Source of the DNA: Parcubacteria group bacterium CG11_big_fil_rev_8_21_14_0_20_39_22 | GTDB lineage: Bacteria > Patescibacteriota > Minisyncoccia > Phycocordibacterales > GCA-002787175 | Assembly (NCBI GenBank): GCA_002787175.1 | Contig: PCWC01000003.1 | Location: forward strand, 2,175 to 12,983 | Length of the DNA: 10,809 nucleotides | Reading direction: 5' to 3' | Shown here: positions 1-6,674 of the stretch, piece after piece | Layout of the letters: the number at the start of each line of letters is the position of its first letter | How positions within the stretch are numbered: position 1 is the stretch's first letter | Program-made: the position numbers and the translations under genes | Notes under the pieces: generated by a model | Database searches by the model: none | What the model saw: the letters and a program-made list of their open reading frames with translations, nothing else | Told to the model about the DNA's origin: nothing

Positions 1-1101
1 TCGTATCAGGTGGAGGGTGGAATATATAACAATGATTGGGCGCGAGCGGCAAAAAATCATAAGGTTCCGGGCGCTGGTGCAGCTTGCAATCATTACAATC
101 TTTTCCAATCTGATTTTGCGATTGCTAAACAAATCGGCCTAAACGCCTATAGAATGTCTATTGAATGGTCGCGTATAGAACCTCAAGAAGGAGTTTTCGA
201 CGAAGATGCTATAGAACATTACCGGAAAATGATAAGAGCTGTTAAAGAAAACGGTATGATTCCGTTTGTAACAATCTGGCATTTTACGATTCCAGTTTGG
301 CTATCAAACAAAGGAGGAATGATAGCGAAAGAAGCTCCATACTTGTTTGCGAGATATTCATCTTTTGTAATTGAAAAGCTTGGTAGGGAAGCCGATTTTT
401 GGGTAACAATAAATGAACCTTTGGTTTTTGCTGGTAACGGATATCTGCGAGGCAAGTGGCCTCCGTTTGAAAAGAATGTTTTCAACTTTGCTCGTGTCTA
501 TGTAAATCTTGTGCGATGTCACCGTCTGTCATACAAGAAAATGAAATTAAAAAATGAATTTATACAGATCGGTATCGCAAAAAACAATGTCGATTTAATC
601 GCGGGCAAAAATCCGTTTCTAAAAATTGGTGCAAAAATCGCTCGGATTGTAAGAAATAGTTTATTTCTACGCCTTATAAGAAATCATCAGGATTTTATAG
701 GTATAAATTATTATTTCCACAAGAAGTTGGGCGTGGATGAAAATTTGCCTGAGTCTGATATGGGTTGGCAAATATATCCGAAAGGACTTTTGTCTGTTCT
801 CGATGAGGTAGCGGTTTTTAAAAAGCCGATTTACATAACTGAAAACGGTATAGCCGACCGCCACGATGAAAAAAGAGCTGGTTTTATAAGAGAGCATGTA
901 AATATTTTGGAAGATGCAATAGCGAAAGGAATTCCCGTCAGGGGTTATTTTCACTGGTCCCTTCTTGATAATTTTGAATGGGCGGAGGGTTTTAACGAAA
1001 GGTTTGGACTTATACATATCGACTACGACAGCCAAAAGAGGACCATCAAAGATTCCGCTTTTTCGTATCGAAAAATAATAGAAGAAAATCAGAATCGGTA
1101 A
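1..1101 (+). CDS. Family 1 glycoside hydrolase (beta-glycosidase), 5' end outside the window
   Basis: Retaining beta-glycosidase of family GH1, expected to cleave beta-linked sugars from oligosaccharides or glycosides, probably in the cytoplasm (no signal seen, but the N-terminus is missing). The frame is open from base 1 and begins SYQVEGG, the GH1 N-terminal signature where the Q and E lie near the sugar site. A GTG at 10 is therefore internal, and roughly 15 residues are probably missing. Visible landmarks, numbered from base 1: WHFTIPVWL (strand 3), the acid/base Glu139 in TINEP (bases 415-417), GINYY, the nucleophile Glu281 in ITENG (841-843), and the C-terminal HWSLLDNFEWAEGF, whose Trp and Glu contact the glycone. 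The catalytic residues are only 142 apart, against about 185 in Thermotoga maritima BglA, and the whole protein would be about 380 residues instead of about 450, so it is a compact member with short loops. The substrate is unknown. Gene family near certain. Confidence 0.94.
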   Translation, partial: SYQVEGGIYNNDWARAAKNHKVPGAGAACNHYNLFQSDFAIAKQIGLNAYRMSIEWSRIEPQEGVFDEDAIEHYRKMIRAVKENGMIPFVTIWHFTIPVWLSNKGGMIAKEAPYLFARYSSFVIEKLGREADFWVTINEPLVFAGNGYLRGKWPPFEKNVFNFARVYVNLVRCHRLSYKKMKLKNEFIQIGIAKNNVDLIAGKNPFLKIGAKIARIVRNSLFLRLIRNHQDFIGINYYFHKKLGVDENLPESDMGWQIYPKGLLSVLDEVAVFKKPIYITENGIADRHDEKRAGFIREHVNILEDAIAKGIPVRGYFHWSLLDNFEWAEGFNERFGLIHIDYDSQKRTIKDSAFSYRKIIEENQNR

Positions 1102-1132
1102 GCTTTCCGTGGATAGAAAGTAGAGTTTAAAT

Positions 1133-1138
1133 TATAAT
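1133..1138 (+). promoter_or_regulatory. Possible -10 box giving a near-leaderless start for the EamA gene
   Basis: A perfect TATAAT lies 11 bases before the ATG at 1150. Transcription would start about five bases before the start codon, which fits leaderless or short-leader translation and the absence of any Shine-Dalgarno sequence. No good -35 hexamer is visible at 16-18 bases. A second TATAAT at 1144-1149 abuts the ATG and cannot serve this start. The region is AT-rich, so chance occurrence is possible. Confidence 0.35.
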
Positions 1139-1149
1139 TTACCTATAAT

Positions 1150-2037
1150 ATGGAATTTTGGATTTTATTGGTTGTAGTAGCTCAATTCTTTCAAGCAATA
1201 GTCGTATTGCTTGATAAATATCTCGTGAGTTCGCCCGAGATTCCGAGACCAGCAGTCTATGCTTTTTACATCGGAATCCTGTCTTTTTTTCCGATTGTAC
1301 TTGTGCCTTTCGGTATAATACATTTGCCGAGCCAGCTTGTAATTGAGCTTGCCCTTTTAGTCGCCGGAACCTATATTGGTGCACTTATTTTTCTCTATAG
1401 CTCACTGAAGGTTGCCGATGCAACCGATGTCGCACCTTTTCTCGGGGCTGTTACCGCCGCTTCGACATTTGGATTTAGTTTTTTCATCTTAGGGAGTGAA
1501 TTGCCTCGACATTTTTTCTTGGGAGTGGTGTTGCTGGTCGTCGGTATGCTTTTTGTGGCACACCTGCGATTTAATTTGAAAGCGCTGTTTTTTGTAATTT
1601 GTTCAGGGCTTTTATTTGCAGTATCCTCGGTTTGTATAAAATTGATGTTTAATAATACTGATTTTATAAATGCTTTCTTCTGGTCGCGGATGGGAAATGT
1701 ACTCGGAGCTCTACTTCTACTTTTGTGGCCACCGGTACTTTTTGCGGTTTTTAGCGGAATGAAAAAAAGCACAAACAAAATCCGGTCTCTCGTAATCGGC
1801 AACAAGGTGCTATCTGGTACCGTCTTTCTTCTTTTGCTCTGGGCTATTAATATCGGAGATGTATCAGTCGTAAATGCTCTTACCGGACTTCAGTTTGTAT
1901 TTTTGTTTATTATTGTGATTGCACTCGGTAAAAGAAGGCCGAAATATATAAAAGAAGTTTTGCGTCCCGGTCATATACTTCACAAAGTAGTGGCGATTAT
2001 CCTTATAACATCGGGGCTGTTCGTATTGTTTTTGTAG
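1150..2037 (+). CDS. EamA/DMT-superfamily membrane transporter
   Basis: 295-residue integral membrane protein with ten predicted helices at about residues 3-21, 34-57, 64-86, 94-114, 121-138, 143-163, 172-200, 218-236, 241-260 and 276-295. These form two five-helix halves, the layout of the drug/metabolite transporter (EamA) superfamily. Length, the small Gly/Ala/Ser-rich helices and the basic loop KKSTNK at 205-210 all fit. Family members exchange or export metabolites such as amino acids, nucleotide sugars or small drugs; nothing here names the substrate. The gene lies between two glycoside hydrolases (48 bases after GH1, 26 bases before the next gene), so a role in moving a sugar or related metabolite is a guess from context. 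The start at ATG 1150 is the first in frame and puts helix 1 at the N-terminus; no ribosome binding site is visible. It ends in TAG. Fold confident, function not. Confidence 0.86.
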   Translation: MEFWILLVVVAQFFQAIVVLLDKYLVSSPEIPRPAVYAFYIGILSFFPIVLVPFGIIHLPSQLVIELALLVAGTYIGALIFLYSSLKVADATDVAPFLGAVTAASTFGFSFFILGSELPRHFFLGVVLLVVGMLFVAHLRFNLKALFFVICSGLLFAVSSVCIKLMFNNTDFINAFFWSRMGNVLGALLLLLWPPVLFAVFSGMKKSTNKIRSLVIGNKVLSGTVFLLLLWAINIGDVSVVNALTGLQFVFLFIIVIALGKRRPKYIKEVLRPGHILHKVVAIILITSGLFVLFL

Positions 2038-2041
2038 TTGT

Positions 2042-2057
2042 ACTGATAAACTGATAA
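2042..2057 (+). repeat. Tandem octamer, two copies of ACTGATAA
   Basis: Two exact, adjacent copies of ACTGATAA fill most of the 26-base gap between the EamA gene and the membrane-anchored glycosidase, ending six bases before the ATG at 2064. It could be a slippage duplication. No function can be assigned; it sits where a ribosome binding site would be but has no GGAG-like core. Confidence 0.85.
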
Positions 2058-2063
2058 GCAAAT

Positions 2064-3068
2064 ATGAATTATATAAAAAAACATAAAAAAATGGTCTACA
2101 TTATTTTCGTGCCGATCTTTATAATTTTGGTTCTCGCTGTCTTGTCGATCAGAAAGATTCCAGAGGATATAGAATACGGAGTTTCTTTTAGCAAGTATCA
2201 TAGCGACGAGCTTGGACTGTCGTGGCTTGAGGCATACAATGCGATACTTGGAGACCTCGGTGTTAGGCATTTAAGGTTGTCAGCACATTGGCCTATGATT
2301 GAGCCCAGTGAAGGGGAATACAATTGGGAAGAACTTGATGTTCAGATGGATTTGGCATCCGATTATGATGCAGAGGTTATTTTAGGTGTGGGTAAGAGGT
2401 TGCCAGGCTGGCCGGAATGTCATATACCAGATTGGGCAAGGGGTCTGTCTGAATCAGATTTAGAGAATAGAATAACAAAGTACATAAACGAAGTCGTGTA
2501 TAGATACAAAGACCATCCTTCACTTGTCGCTTGGCAAGTTGAGAACGAGCCTTTTCTTTTGGGTTTTGCTAAGGAACACTGCGGTAAATTGAATAAGGAT
2601 TTTTTTGACAAAGAAATCTCTCTTGTGAAGACTATCGACGGTAGCCATCCCATACTTTTGACCGATGCTGGTGAAACAGGGACATGGTTTAGTTCTTATA
2701 AAAGAGGTGCCTGGTTTGGTACAACAATGTACTTGTATATTTGGAGTAATAAGCTCGGACCTTTACGATATCCGATGACCCCTCACTTTTTCAGAATAAA
2801 GCAAAATATTATGGAGCTTTTTTATGGTAAAAAACCTTCTTTTTTGATAGAGCTCGGTCTTGAGCCGTGGCTCTTACAGCCTATAGTTGATACTCCGATT
2901 GAGGTTCAATACAGTCGAATGAGTATAGACAAGTTTGAAAATATAATTTCTTTTGCGGAAAAAAGTGGTTACGACAAGCAGTACTTGTGGGGGGCCGAAT
3001 GGTGGTATTGGATGATAAAACGAGGCAATTCCAGATACTGGGATAGGGCAAGGGAGCTTTTTTACTGA
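2064..3068 (+). CDS. Membrane-anchored clan GH-A glycoside hydrolase
   Basis: 334 residues. A basic N-terminus (KKHKK) is followed by one hydrophobic helix at residues 10-29, giving a signal anchor with the catalytic domain outside the membrane. The rest reads as a TIM-barrel glycosidase of clan GH-A (cellulase/GH5-like or GH42/GH39-like). Strand 2 carries HLRLSAHWPMIEPSEG. Strand 4 ends in QVENEP with the likely acid/base Glu162 (bases 2547-2549). Strand 7 gives FLIELGLEPW with Glu263 the likely nucleophile and Glu267 as an alternative. Strand 8 is the Trp-rich WGAEWWYW typical of sugar stacking. The barrel appears complete and ends ARELFY before a TGA stop. Substrate and exact family are not decidable by eye. 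It follows the EamA gene by 26 bases and probably shares its transcript with it and the GH1 gene. Its last codon and stop lie inside the left arm of the palindrome at 3063-3244, so the 3' end may have been reshaped by that sequence. No Shine-Dalgarno sequence is seen. Confidence 0.86.
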   Translation: MNYIKKHKKMVYIIFVPIFIILVLAVLSIRKIPEDIEYGVSFSKYHSDELGLSWLEAYNAILGDLGVRHLRLSAHWPMIEPSEGEYNWEELDVQMDLASDYDAEVILGVGKRLPGWPECHIPDWARGLSESDLENRITKYINEVVYRYKDHPSLVAWQVENEPFLLGFAKEHCGKLNKDFFDKEISLVKTIDGSHPILLTDAGETGTWFSSYKRGAWFGTTMYLYIWSNKLGPLRYPMTPHFFRIKQNIMELFYGKKPSFLIELGLEPWLLQPIVDTPIEVQYSRMSIDKFENIISFAEKSGYDKQYLWGAEWWYWMIKRGNSRYWDRARELFY

Positions 3069-3244
3069 CCTTTTCCATACAAGCTAACTAAGCAAAAGTG
3101 AGGATTTTTGTTGTAAGCGATATACTGGAGTGCAAAATCTCTTGAGTCGTAGCTATGACTACGGTGAGAGATATTTTGTGCGAAGCGTGTCGCAGACGGC
3201 AAAAAAGACCGGTTTTACGTTAGTTTATGTGGAAAAGGTCAGTA
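3063..3244 (+). repeat. Long imperfect palindrome (about 182 bases), hairpin RNA or MITE-like element
   Basis: The outer arms, TACTGACCTTTTCCA at 3063-3077 and its exact complement at 3230-3244, pair over 15 bases. Pairing then continues inward with small bulges through 3084-3088/3219-3223, 3094-3097/3213-3216, 3105-3114/3196-3206, 3117-3123/3187-3193, 3132-3144/3165-3181, and the apical stem CGTAG/CTACG at 3148-3152/3159-3163 with a six-base loop. By hand I count about 65-70 pairs, all around one centre near 3154. About eight are G.T pairs that would be stable only in RNA copied from the + strand orientation. The element starts in the last codon of the upstream glycosidase and contributes its TGA stop. 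A TA pair lies at each outer end. It could be a large 3' hairpin, a structured RNA, or a small non-autonomous element. The symmetry is certain, the function is not. Confidence 0.85.
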
Positions 3245-3462
3245 GTTAAATTTTTGCTGTTTACGCATAAAATTCCAAATTCTTCTTTACAGCCATACGA
3301 CGTTTTGATAATATGTGTGAAGTGGTAGTAATGTGAGCTTATGAAGTTTTAATTTGGAATCTGTATGCTGTTTTAACGTGAACATTGTTTCTGGTGAGTC
3401 GGCATAAGATTATTATTAAAAAATATTTATTATCAAAGTTTTATTAAGTAAGAAATATATTT
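3245..3462. other. Non-coding remainder of the 394-base gap upstream of the SurA-like gene
   Basis: No credible coding frame on either strand. The stretch begins with an AT-rich tail (TTAAATTTTT, 3246-3255) that could act as a poor terminator tract after the large palindrome. It then holds a second palindrome (3265-3368, listed separately) and an AT-rich leader before the ATG at 3463. A weak promoter candidate is TTGTTT at 3385-3390, 17 bases from GATTAT at 3408-3413. A ten-base inverted pair, TTTGATAATA at 3304-3313 and TATTATCAAA at 3428-3437, could form a competing long-range stem, but it is AT-rich and may be chance. Confidence 0.5.
3265..3368 (+). repeat. Second imperfect palindrome bounded by near-direct repeats
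   Basis: Arms are GCATA-aa-ATTCCAAATT (3265-3281) and AATTTGGAAT-ctg-TATGC (3351-3368), with a further CTTC/GAAG pair at 3282-3285/3343-3346 and patchy pairing inside. Around it lie TGCTGTTTACG (3255-3265) and TGCTGTTTTAACG (3366-3378), imperfect direct repeats that overlap the arm ends and resemble a decayed target duplication. It lies only 20 bases after the larger palindrome. The ten-base arm is exact; reading it as one structural unit is inference. Confidence 0.55.
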
Positions 3463-4212
3463 ATGGAGACAAACAACTCTCAAAACACGAACTCGGGATC
3501 AGGTAAAAAGTCAGGCGGTCTTAAAAGTGCAATTATAATCATATTGCTTCTTGCGGTACTTGGAGCGCTTGTTTGGTTTATAATGGGTAAGGATAAAACC
3601 GATGATAAGGTTGAGGCAACTCTTGAGAAGGGTACTGTAGCTATGGTAAATGGTGAAAAGATAACTGAAGAGTACTTCAATTCACGTGTTTCCGAATCAA
3701 GGACAAACCTTGAAGCTCAAGGAGCAGATTTTTCTGCTGATGCTACTCTTTTGCCACAGCTTAAAAAACAAGTTATCCAAGACCTTGTAAATGAAAGATT
3801 GGTTTTACAGGATGCAAAAAAGCAAGGACTATCAGTTTCCGAAGATGAAATAAATACTCAAGTTCAAGCAGTAAAAGACAGGTTTGAGACTGAAGATGCT
3901 TATAAAGCCGAGCTTGTCGCTGCAGGACAGACAGATAGCTCATTTAGAGAAACAGTAAGAAGGGAGCTTTTGGTACAGAAATATGTAAGTTCTGTTTCGG
4001 CAAAGCAAAATTTGACAGCGACTGACCAAGAAGCACAAACTATCTATGATCAAGCTTCACCTGCTGAAGGAGAAGAGAAGCCTGCTTTTGAGGATGTTGT
4101 GGAAAATATCAAACAACAAATCGTTCAGCAAAAACTCTCAGGTATTATTCAAGGTATAATTGATGATTTGCGAACTGAGGGAACAATAAAGATTGATCCT
4201 TCTTTGAAATAG
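3463..4212 (+). CDS. SurA N-domain chaperone-like membrane protein without a PPIase domain
   Basis: 249 residues. A polar Asn/Ser/Gly/Lys head (1-21) is followed by one membrane helix (about 22-41), and the rest would be extracytoplasmic. Residues 58-185 match the SurA/PrsA-type N-terminal chaperone domain: the strand AMVNGEKIT, then a helix with QLKKQVIQDLVNERLVLQDAKK, then the helical SVSEDEIN...FRETVRRELLVQKYV. In SurA and PpiD a parvulin isomerase domain normally follows. Here about 20 acidic linker residues (PAEGEEKPAF) lead straight to the closing helix EDVVENIKQQIVQQKLSGII, so the isomerase module is absent, not truncated at the end. The expected role is holding or delivering unfolded secreted proteins. 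It is preceded by the 394-base structured gap and is the last gene before a strong terminator, so it is probably transcribed alone. No clear ribosome binding site (AAGTAAG lies about 13 bases upstream). Family confident. Confidence 0.87.
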   Translation: METNNSQNTNSGSGKKSGGLKSAIIIILLLAVLGALVWFIMGKDKTDDKVEATLEKGTVAMVNGEKITEEYFNSRVSESRTNLEAQGADFSADATLLPQLKKQVIQDLVNERLVLQDAKKQGLSVSEDEINTQVQAVKDRFETEDAYKAELVAAGQTDSSFRETVRRELLVQKYVSSVSAKQNLTATDQEAQTIYDQASPAEGEEKPAFEDVVENIKQQIVQQKLSGIIQGIIDDLRTEGTIKIDPSLK

Positions 4213-4239
4213 ATAAATTTAAAACTAATGTTTTCTAAG

Positions 4240-4265
4240 ACACCGACTACCGAGTCGGTGTTTTT
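4240..4265 (+). terminator. Rho-independent terminator after the SurA-like gene
   Basis: Perfect nine-pair stem ACACCGACT (4240-4248) and AGTCGGTGT (4253-4261) with loop ACCG, running directly into five T residues (4261-4265). It lies 27 bases after the TAG of the SurA-like gene and is the clearest terminator in the window. Confidence 0.95.
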
Positions 4266-4285
4266 AGTTCTGTGCATAAAATGCA

Positions 4286-4314
4286 ACGACAACAAAAACA
4301 ATTATTGCTATAAT
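4286..4314 (+). promoter_or_regulatory. Extended -10 promoter for the mosaic surface-protein gene
   Basis: TATAAT at 4309-4314 is preceded by TG at the extended -10 position (TGCTATAAT). A -35-like ACGACA (4/6 to consensus) lies at 4286-4291 with a 17-base spacer. It sits just after the terminator and predicts a start near 4321, giving a leader of about 14 bases before the ATG at 4335. Confidence 0.7.
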
Positions 4315-4334
4315 TTGGTTGAGAAAATAATTTT

Positions 4335-6659
4335 ATGGCGTCTCCTTTACTTTTAGAATATGTAGCTAAGTTAAAAAATATGAGTCCTCGACCCTCATCT
4401 GAAGCCGTCGAGGCTACACTTTTGCGTGCTGGTTGGGAGGAAGATGAGGTTAGAGAAGTGCTTGCTACATACAATGGACAATCGACTAAAATAGATACTT
4501 CAAATACTTTACCGGATTTGAGTAATAAAAATGAAACGACCACATCGTCTACTCAAGAAGAATTGCCAGACTTCTTGCTGCCTCAAAACGAAGGTATAGT
4601 TTTCTTTGAGGAGGAAAAGAATAAGTTTAAACCTTTAAACAGGTTTGAGGATAATTCTGTAGAAAACGAAAGCCGTTTTGAGGAACAAGAATTAACTCAA
4701 AAAAATTTAAACGAAGCAGATGGTGGAGTCAAGGTGAAAGATATTCCAAGTGATTCAAGTAGTGAATCTAAACCAACAAAGGAAGAACCTGAGATGGTGA
4801 AAGAAACTGGTTCGATAAACGAAAGACCTGGGCGAAAGCTACCAGAAAAGCCGGCAAGGCCTTATAAAAATACATTTGAGGTAAAGAAACCGAATTCTTA
4901 TCCATCACAAATAGTACAGAATCCTGTTCAACAAAATGTAATTAAAGAGAAGGCTTTGAATGTGCTTCAGACTAAGCTTCCTAAAAAGGGTAAAGGTCTT
5001 AAAACGGCTGTCATCTCGGTTATGATTGTTCTGGTATTGGGATCAGGAGGATTTTTTGCAATGAAGTATTTTAAGATTGGACCGTTTGCTGGACCTCCGT
5101 TTGAAAACGCAGATAGCGTGGCAAAATTGGCCTCATTGTGGAAATCATTTGATGAAATTCCAATTGAAATGTCGATTGGAATTAGTTCTACCATAAGCGA
5201 GGGTGAGAATAATATTTCTTCGGCTACGACAACCGAAAATTCAATACTTCCGATTGACTTAAAATTCGTGCGAGGACTAATTTCAGGGCTCGATCCTACA
5301 AATGCTGATTTGGAGGCAAAATTTAAAGGATCACTCAAAAGGAGTGAGAAGAATTTTAATGTAACAGGAGATGTTAGGGTTGATGCTACGAGCGGTGATA
5401 CTATATTTGTTTATGAGGGGAATGTCGTAACTGACAGTGATTCGTCCATATTTTTTAGGTTAGACAAAATACCTCTTTCTATATTTGATGTTGAGCCAAT
5501 AAAGGGGAGATGGGTAAAGGCTTCAGAAGCCGATGCTTTGTCAAATGGAAAGTACTTTGGTTTTCCAGAGGAAGTGTCTCGATCAGGACTGGAAAATTTA
5601 TTCTCATTTCCTGATATAGCGGATGCTTTTTTGGTAGCTATTTCACGTGGGAAGTATTTAAAGGCAGTAGATGGAGGAGAGCCGGTTGAGGAAGAGGTTC
5701 GCGGTGAGAAAGTCTATCGTTATGATCTAAAGTTTGACGAGACGGCTGTGCAGTCATTTAGAATCGTGTTTCTTGAGGAGCTTGGATTGAAGGGTGCGCC
5801 GAAAGATTTTATATCCTATGTCCAGAGTGATGAATTTTCAAGAGATTTACAAGGGTTGTCTTCTAAAATGACAATTTCCGCCTGGTTTGGTGGTAGAGGA
5901 ATGTTGAAGGAGATTTCGATAGAAACTTACTTTGTTCCATCCGACCAGGACTCTTGGCAAAATCGATCTATGAACTTGAAAGTAGATATCTCTGTACTCG
6001 AAGATAACCCAAATCCATTGGATATTCCGAGGGAATTCGATAATGTCGAGGAGGCCGTTATGGATATTAGAAAAATATCAAGAGATACTTATATCTTGGA
6101 AAACCAATTACAAAATGTCGAAAAGATAAGAAAAGCCTTGTTGTTTTATCGTGAACTTACTGGTGACTTTCCTTCTTCTCTTTCGGATCTTATAGCGACA
6201 GCTACCGAGATTGTGGCAAAGGGTGGAGATGGTGATATTTCAGTCTTGGAGGAAACCTTTGCTGGTAGGATCTACCAGAGCGAACTATTGCTTGCAGAGG
6301 TACCTACAGACTTATATACAGGAGACCCTTACTCTTATGTCCGGTTAAAAGATAATTACGGACTCCGATATGAGATCAAGTTACCTGATTTTGAAGATGG
6401 AATGATTTTGAAACAACTTTATAATATTTCTTACTCACCTGCAGGGGATTCTTTGGTCTGGAGATATGTTGGAGGTTTAAACACATCTGATGTCGATGTC
6501 TTGTCTATTGAGTCTATAGATGCCTCAGAATCTGATACCGACGGAGACGGCCTGCCTGACTCTTTTGAAGATTACATCGGCACCGACAAGCGAAGTGCTG
6601 ATAGTGATGATGATGGAATAAGTGATTTTGAGGAGGTTACCGAGGGTCAAGGGCGGTAG
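4335..6659 (+). CDS. Single-pass mosaic surface protein: helical head, ectodomain, pilin-like domain, TSP3 calcium loops
   Basis: 774 residues; no single named family recognised. Residues 1-48 form a small UBA-like three-helix unit (LLLEYVAKLKNMSPRPSSEA, then LLRAGWEEDEVREVLATY), a module I associate with CPR membrane proteins. Residues 49-222 are a charged, Ser/Glu/Lys/Pro-rich, probably disordered cytoplasmic stretch. Residues 224-246 are one membrane helix. Residues 250-585 are a beta-rich ectodomain (for example IFFRLDKIP and KGRWVKASEA), with a loose likeness to LolA/LppX-type folds. Residues 590-685 resemble a type IV pilin or pseudopilin-G globular domain without its leader: VEKIRKALLFYRELTGDFPS, then VPTDLYTGDPYSYV and LRYEI. 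Residues 733-770 hold two DxDxDGxxD calcium loops of thrombospondin type 3 kind (DTDGDGLPD, DSDDDGISD). A surface or pilus-associated structural role is inferred. Own promoter upstream, GAG-poor leader. The start at 4335 keeps the helical head intact. Confidence 0.87.
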   Translation: MASPLLLEYVAKLKNMSPRPSSEAVEATLLRAGWEEDEVREVLATYNGQSTKIDTSNTLPDLSNKNETTTSSTQEELPDFLLPQNEGIVFFEEEKNKFKPLNRFEDNSVENESRFEEQELTQKNLNEADGGVKVKDIPSDSSSESKPTKEEPEMVKETGSINERPGRKLPEKPARPYKNTFEVKKPNSYPSQIVQNPVQQNVIKEKALNVLQTKLPKKGKGLKTAVISVMIVLVLGSGGFFAMKYFKIGPFAGPPFENADSVAKLASLWKSFDEIPIEMSIGISSTISEGENNISSATTTENSILPIDLKFVRGLISGLDPTNADLEAKFKGSLKRSEKNFNVTGDVRVDATSGDTIFVYEGNVVTDSDSSIFFRLDKIPLSIFDVEPIKGRWVKASEADALSNGKYFGFPEEVSRSGLENLFSFPDIADAFLVAISRGKYLKAVDGGEPVEEEVRGEKVYRYDLKFDETAVQSFRIVFLEELGLKGAPKDFISYVQSDEFSRDLQGLSSKMTISAWFGGRGMLKEISIETYFVPSDQDSWQNRSMNLKVDISVLEDNPNPLDIPREFDNVEEAVMDIRKISRDTYILENQLQNVEKIRKALLFYRELTGDFPSSLSDLIATATEIVAKGGDGDISVLEETFAGRIYQSELLLAEVPTDLYTGDPYSYVRLKDNYGLRYEIKLPDFEDGMILKQLYNISYSPAGDSLVWRYVGGLNTSDVDVLSIESIDASESDTDGDGLPDSFEDYIGTDKRSADSDDDGISDFEEVTEGQGR

Positions 6660-6674
6660 AGTGTAAGTCTATTT

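Noticed and set aside
10..12. GTG as the start codon of the GH1 gene
   Set aside because: The frame is open upstream and the preceding codons read SYQ, part of the GH1 N-terminal signature, so the GTG is an internal Val and the gene continues past the window edge.
1144..1149. Second TATAAT as the promoter of the EamA gene
   Set aside because: It abuts the ATG, so transcription would start inside the coding region; it would only fit a later start that would cost the first membrane helix.
3066..3102. Readthrough of TGA as glycine (Gracilibacteria code 25) at the end of the GH-A gene
   Set aside because: No in-frame TGA occurs within any of the seven genes, Gly uses GGN throughout, and a second TGA follows soon after in the same frame. 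Standard code 11 fits.
3063..3378. Reading the two palindromes as a short CRISPR array
   Set aside because: The two palindromes differ in sequence and size, there are no regularly spaced direct repeats, and no cas genes are nearby.
3304..3437. TTTGATAATA/TATTATCAAA as a riboswitch-like competing stem
   Set aside because: The arms are AT-rich and 114 bases apart, and no recognisable riboswitch core or expression platform is present; chance is a sufficient explanation.
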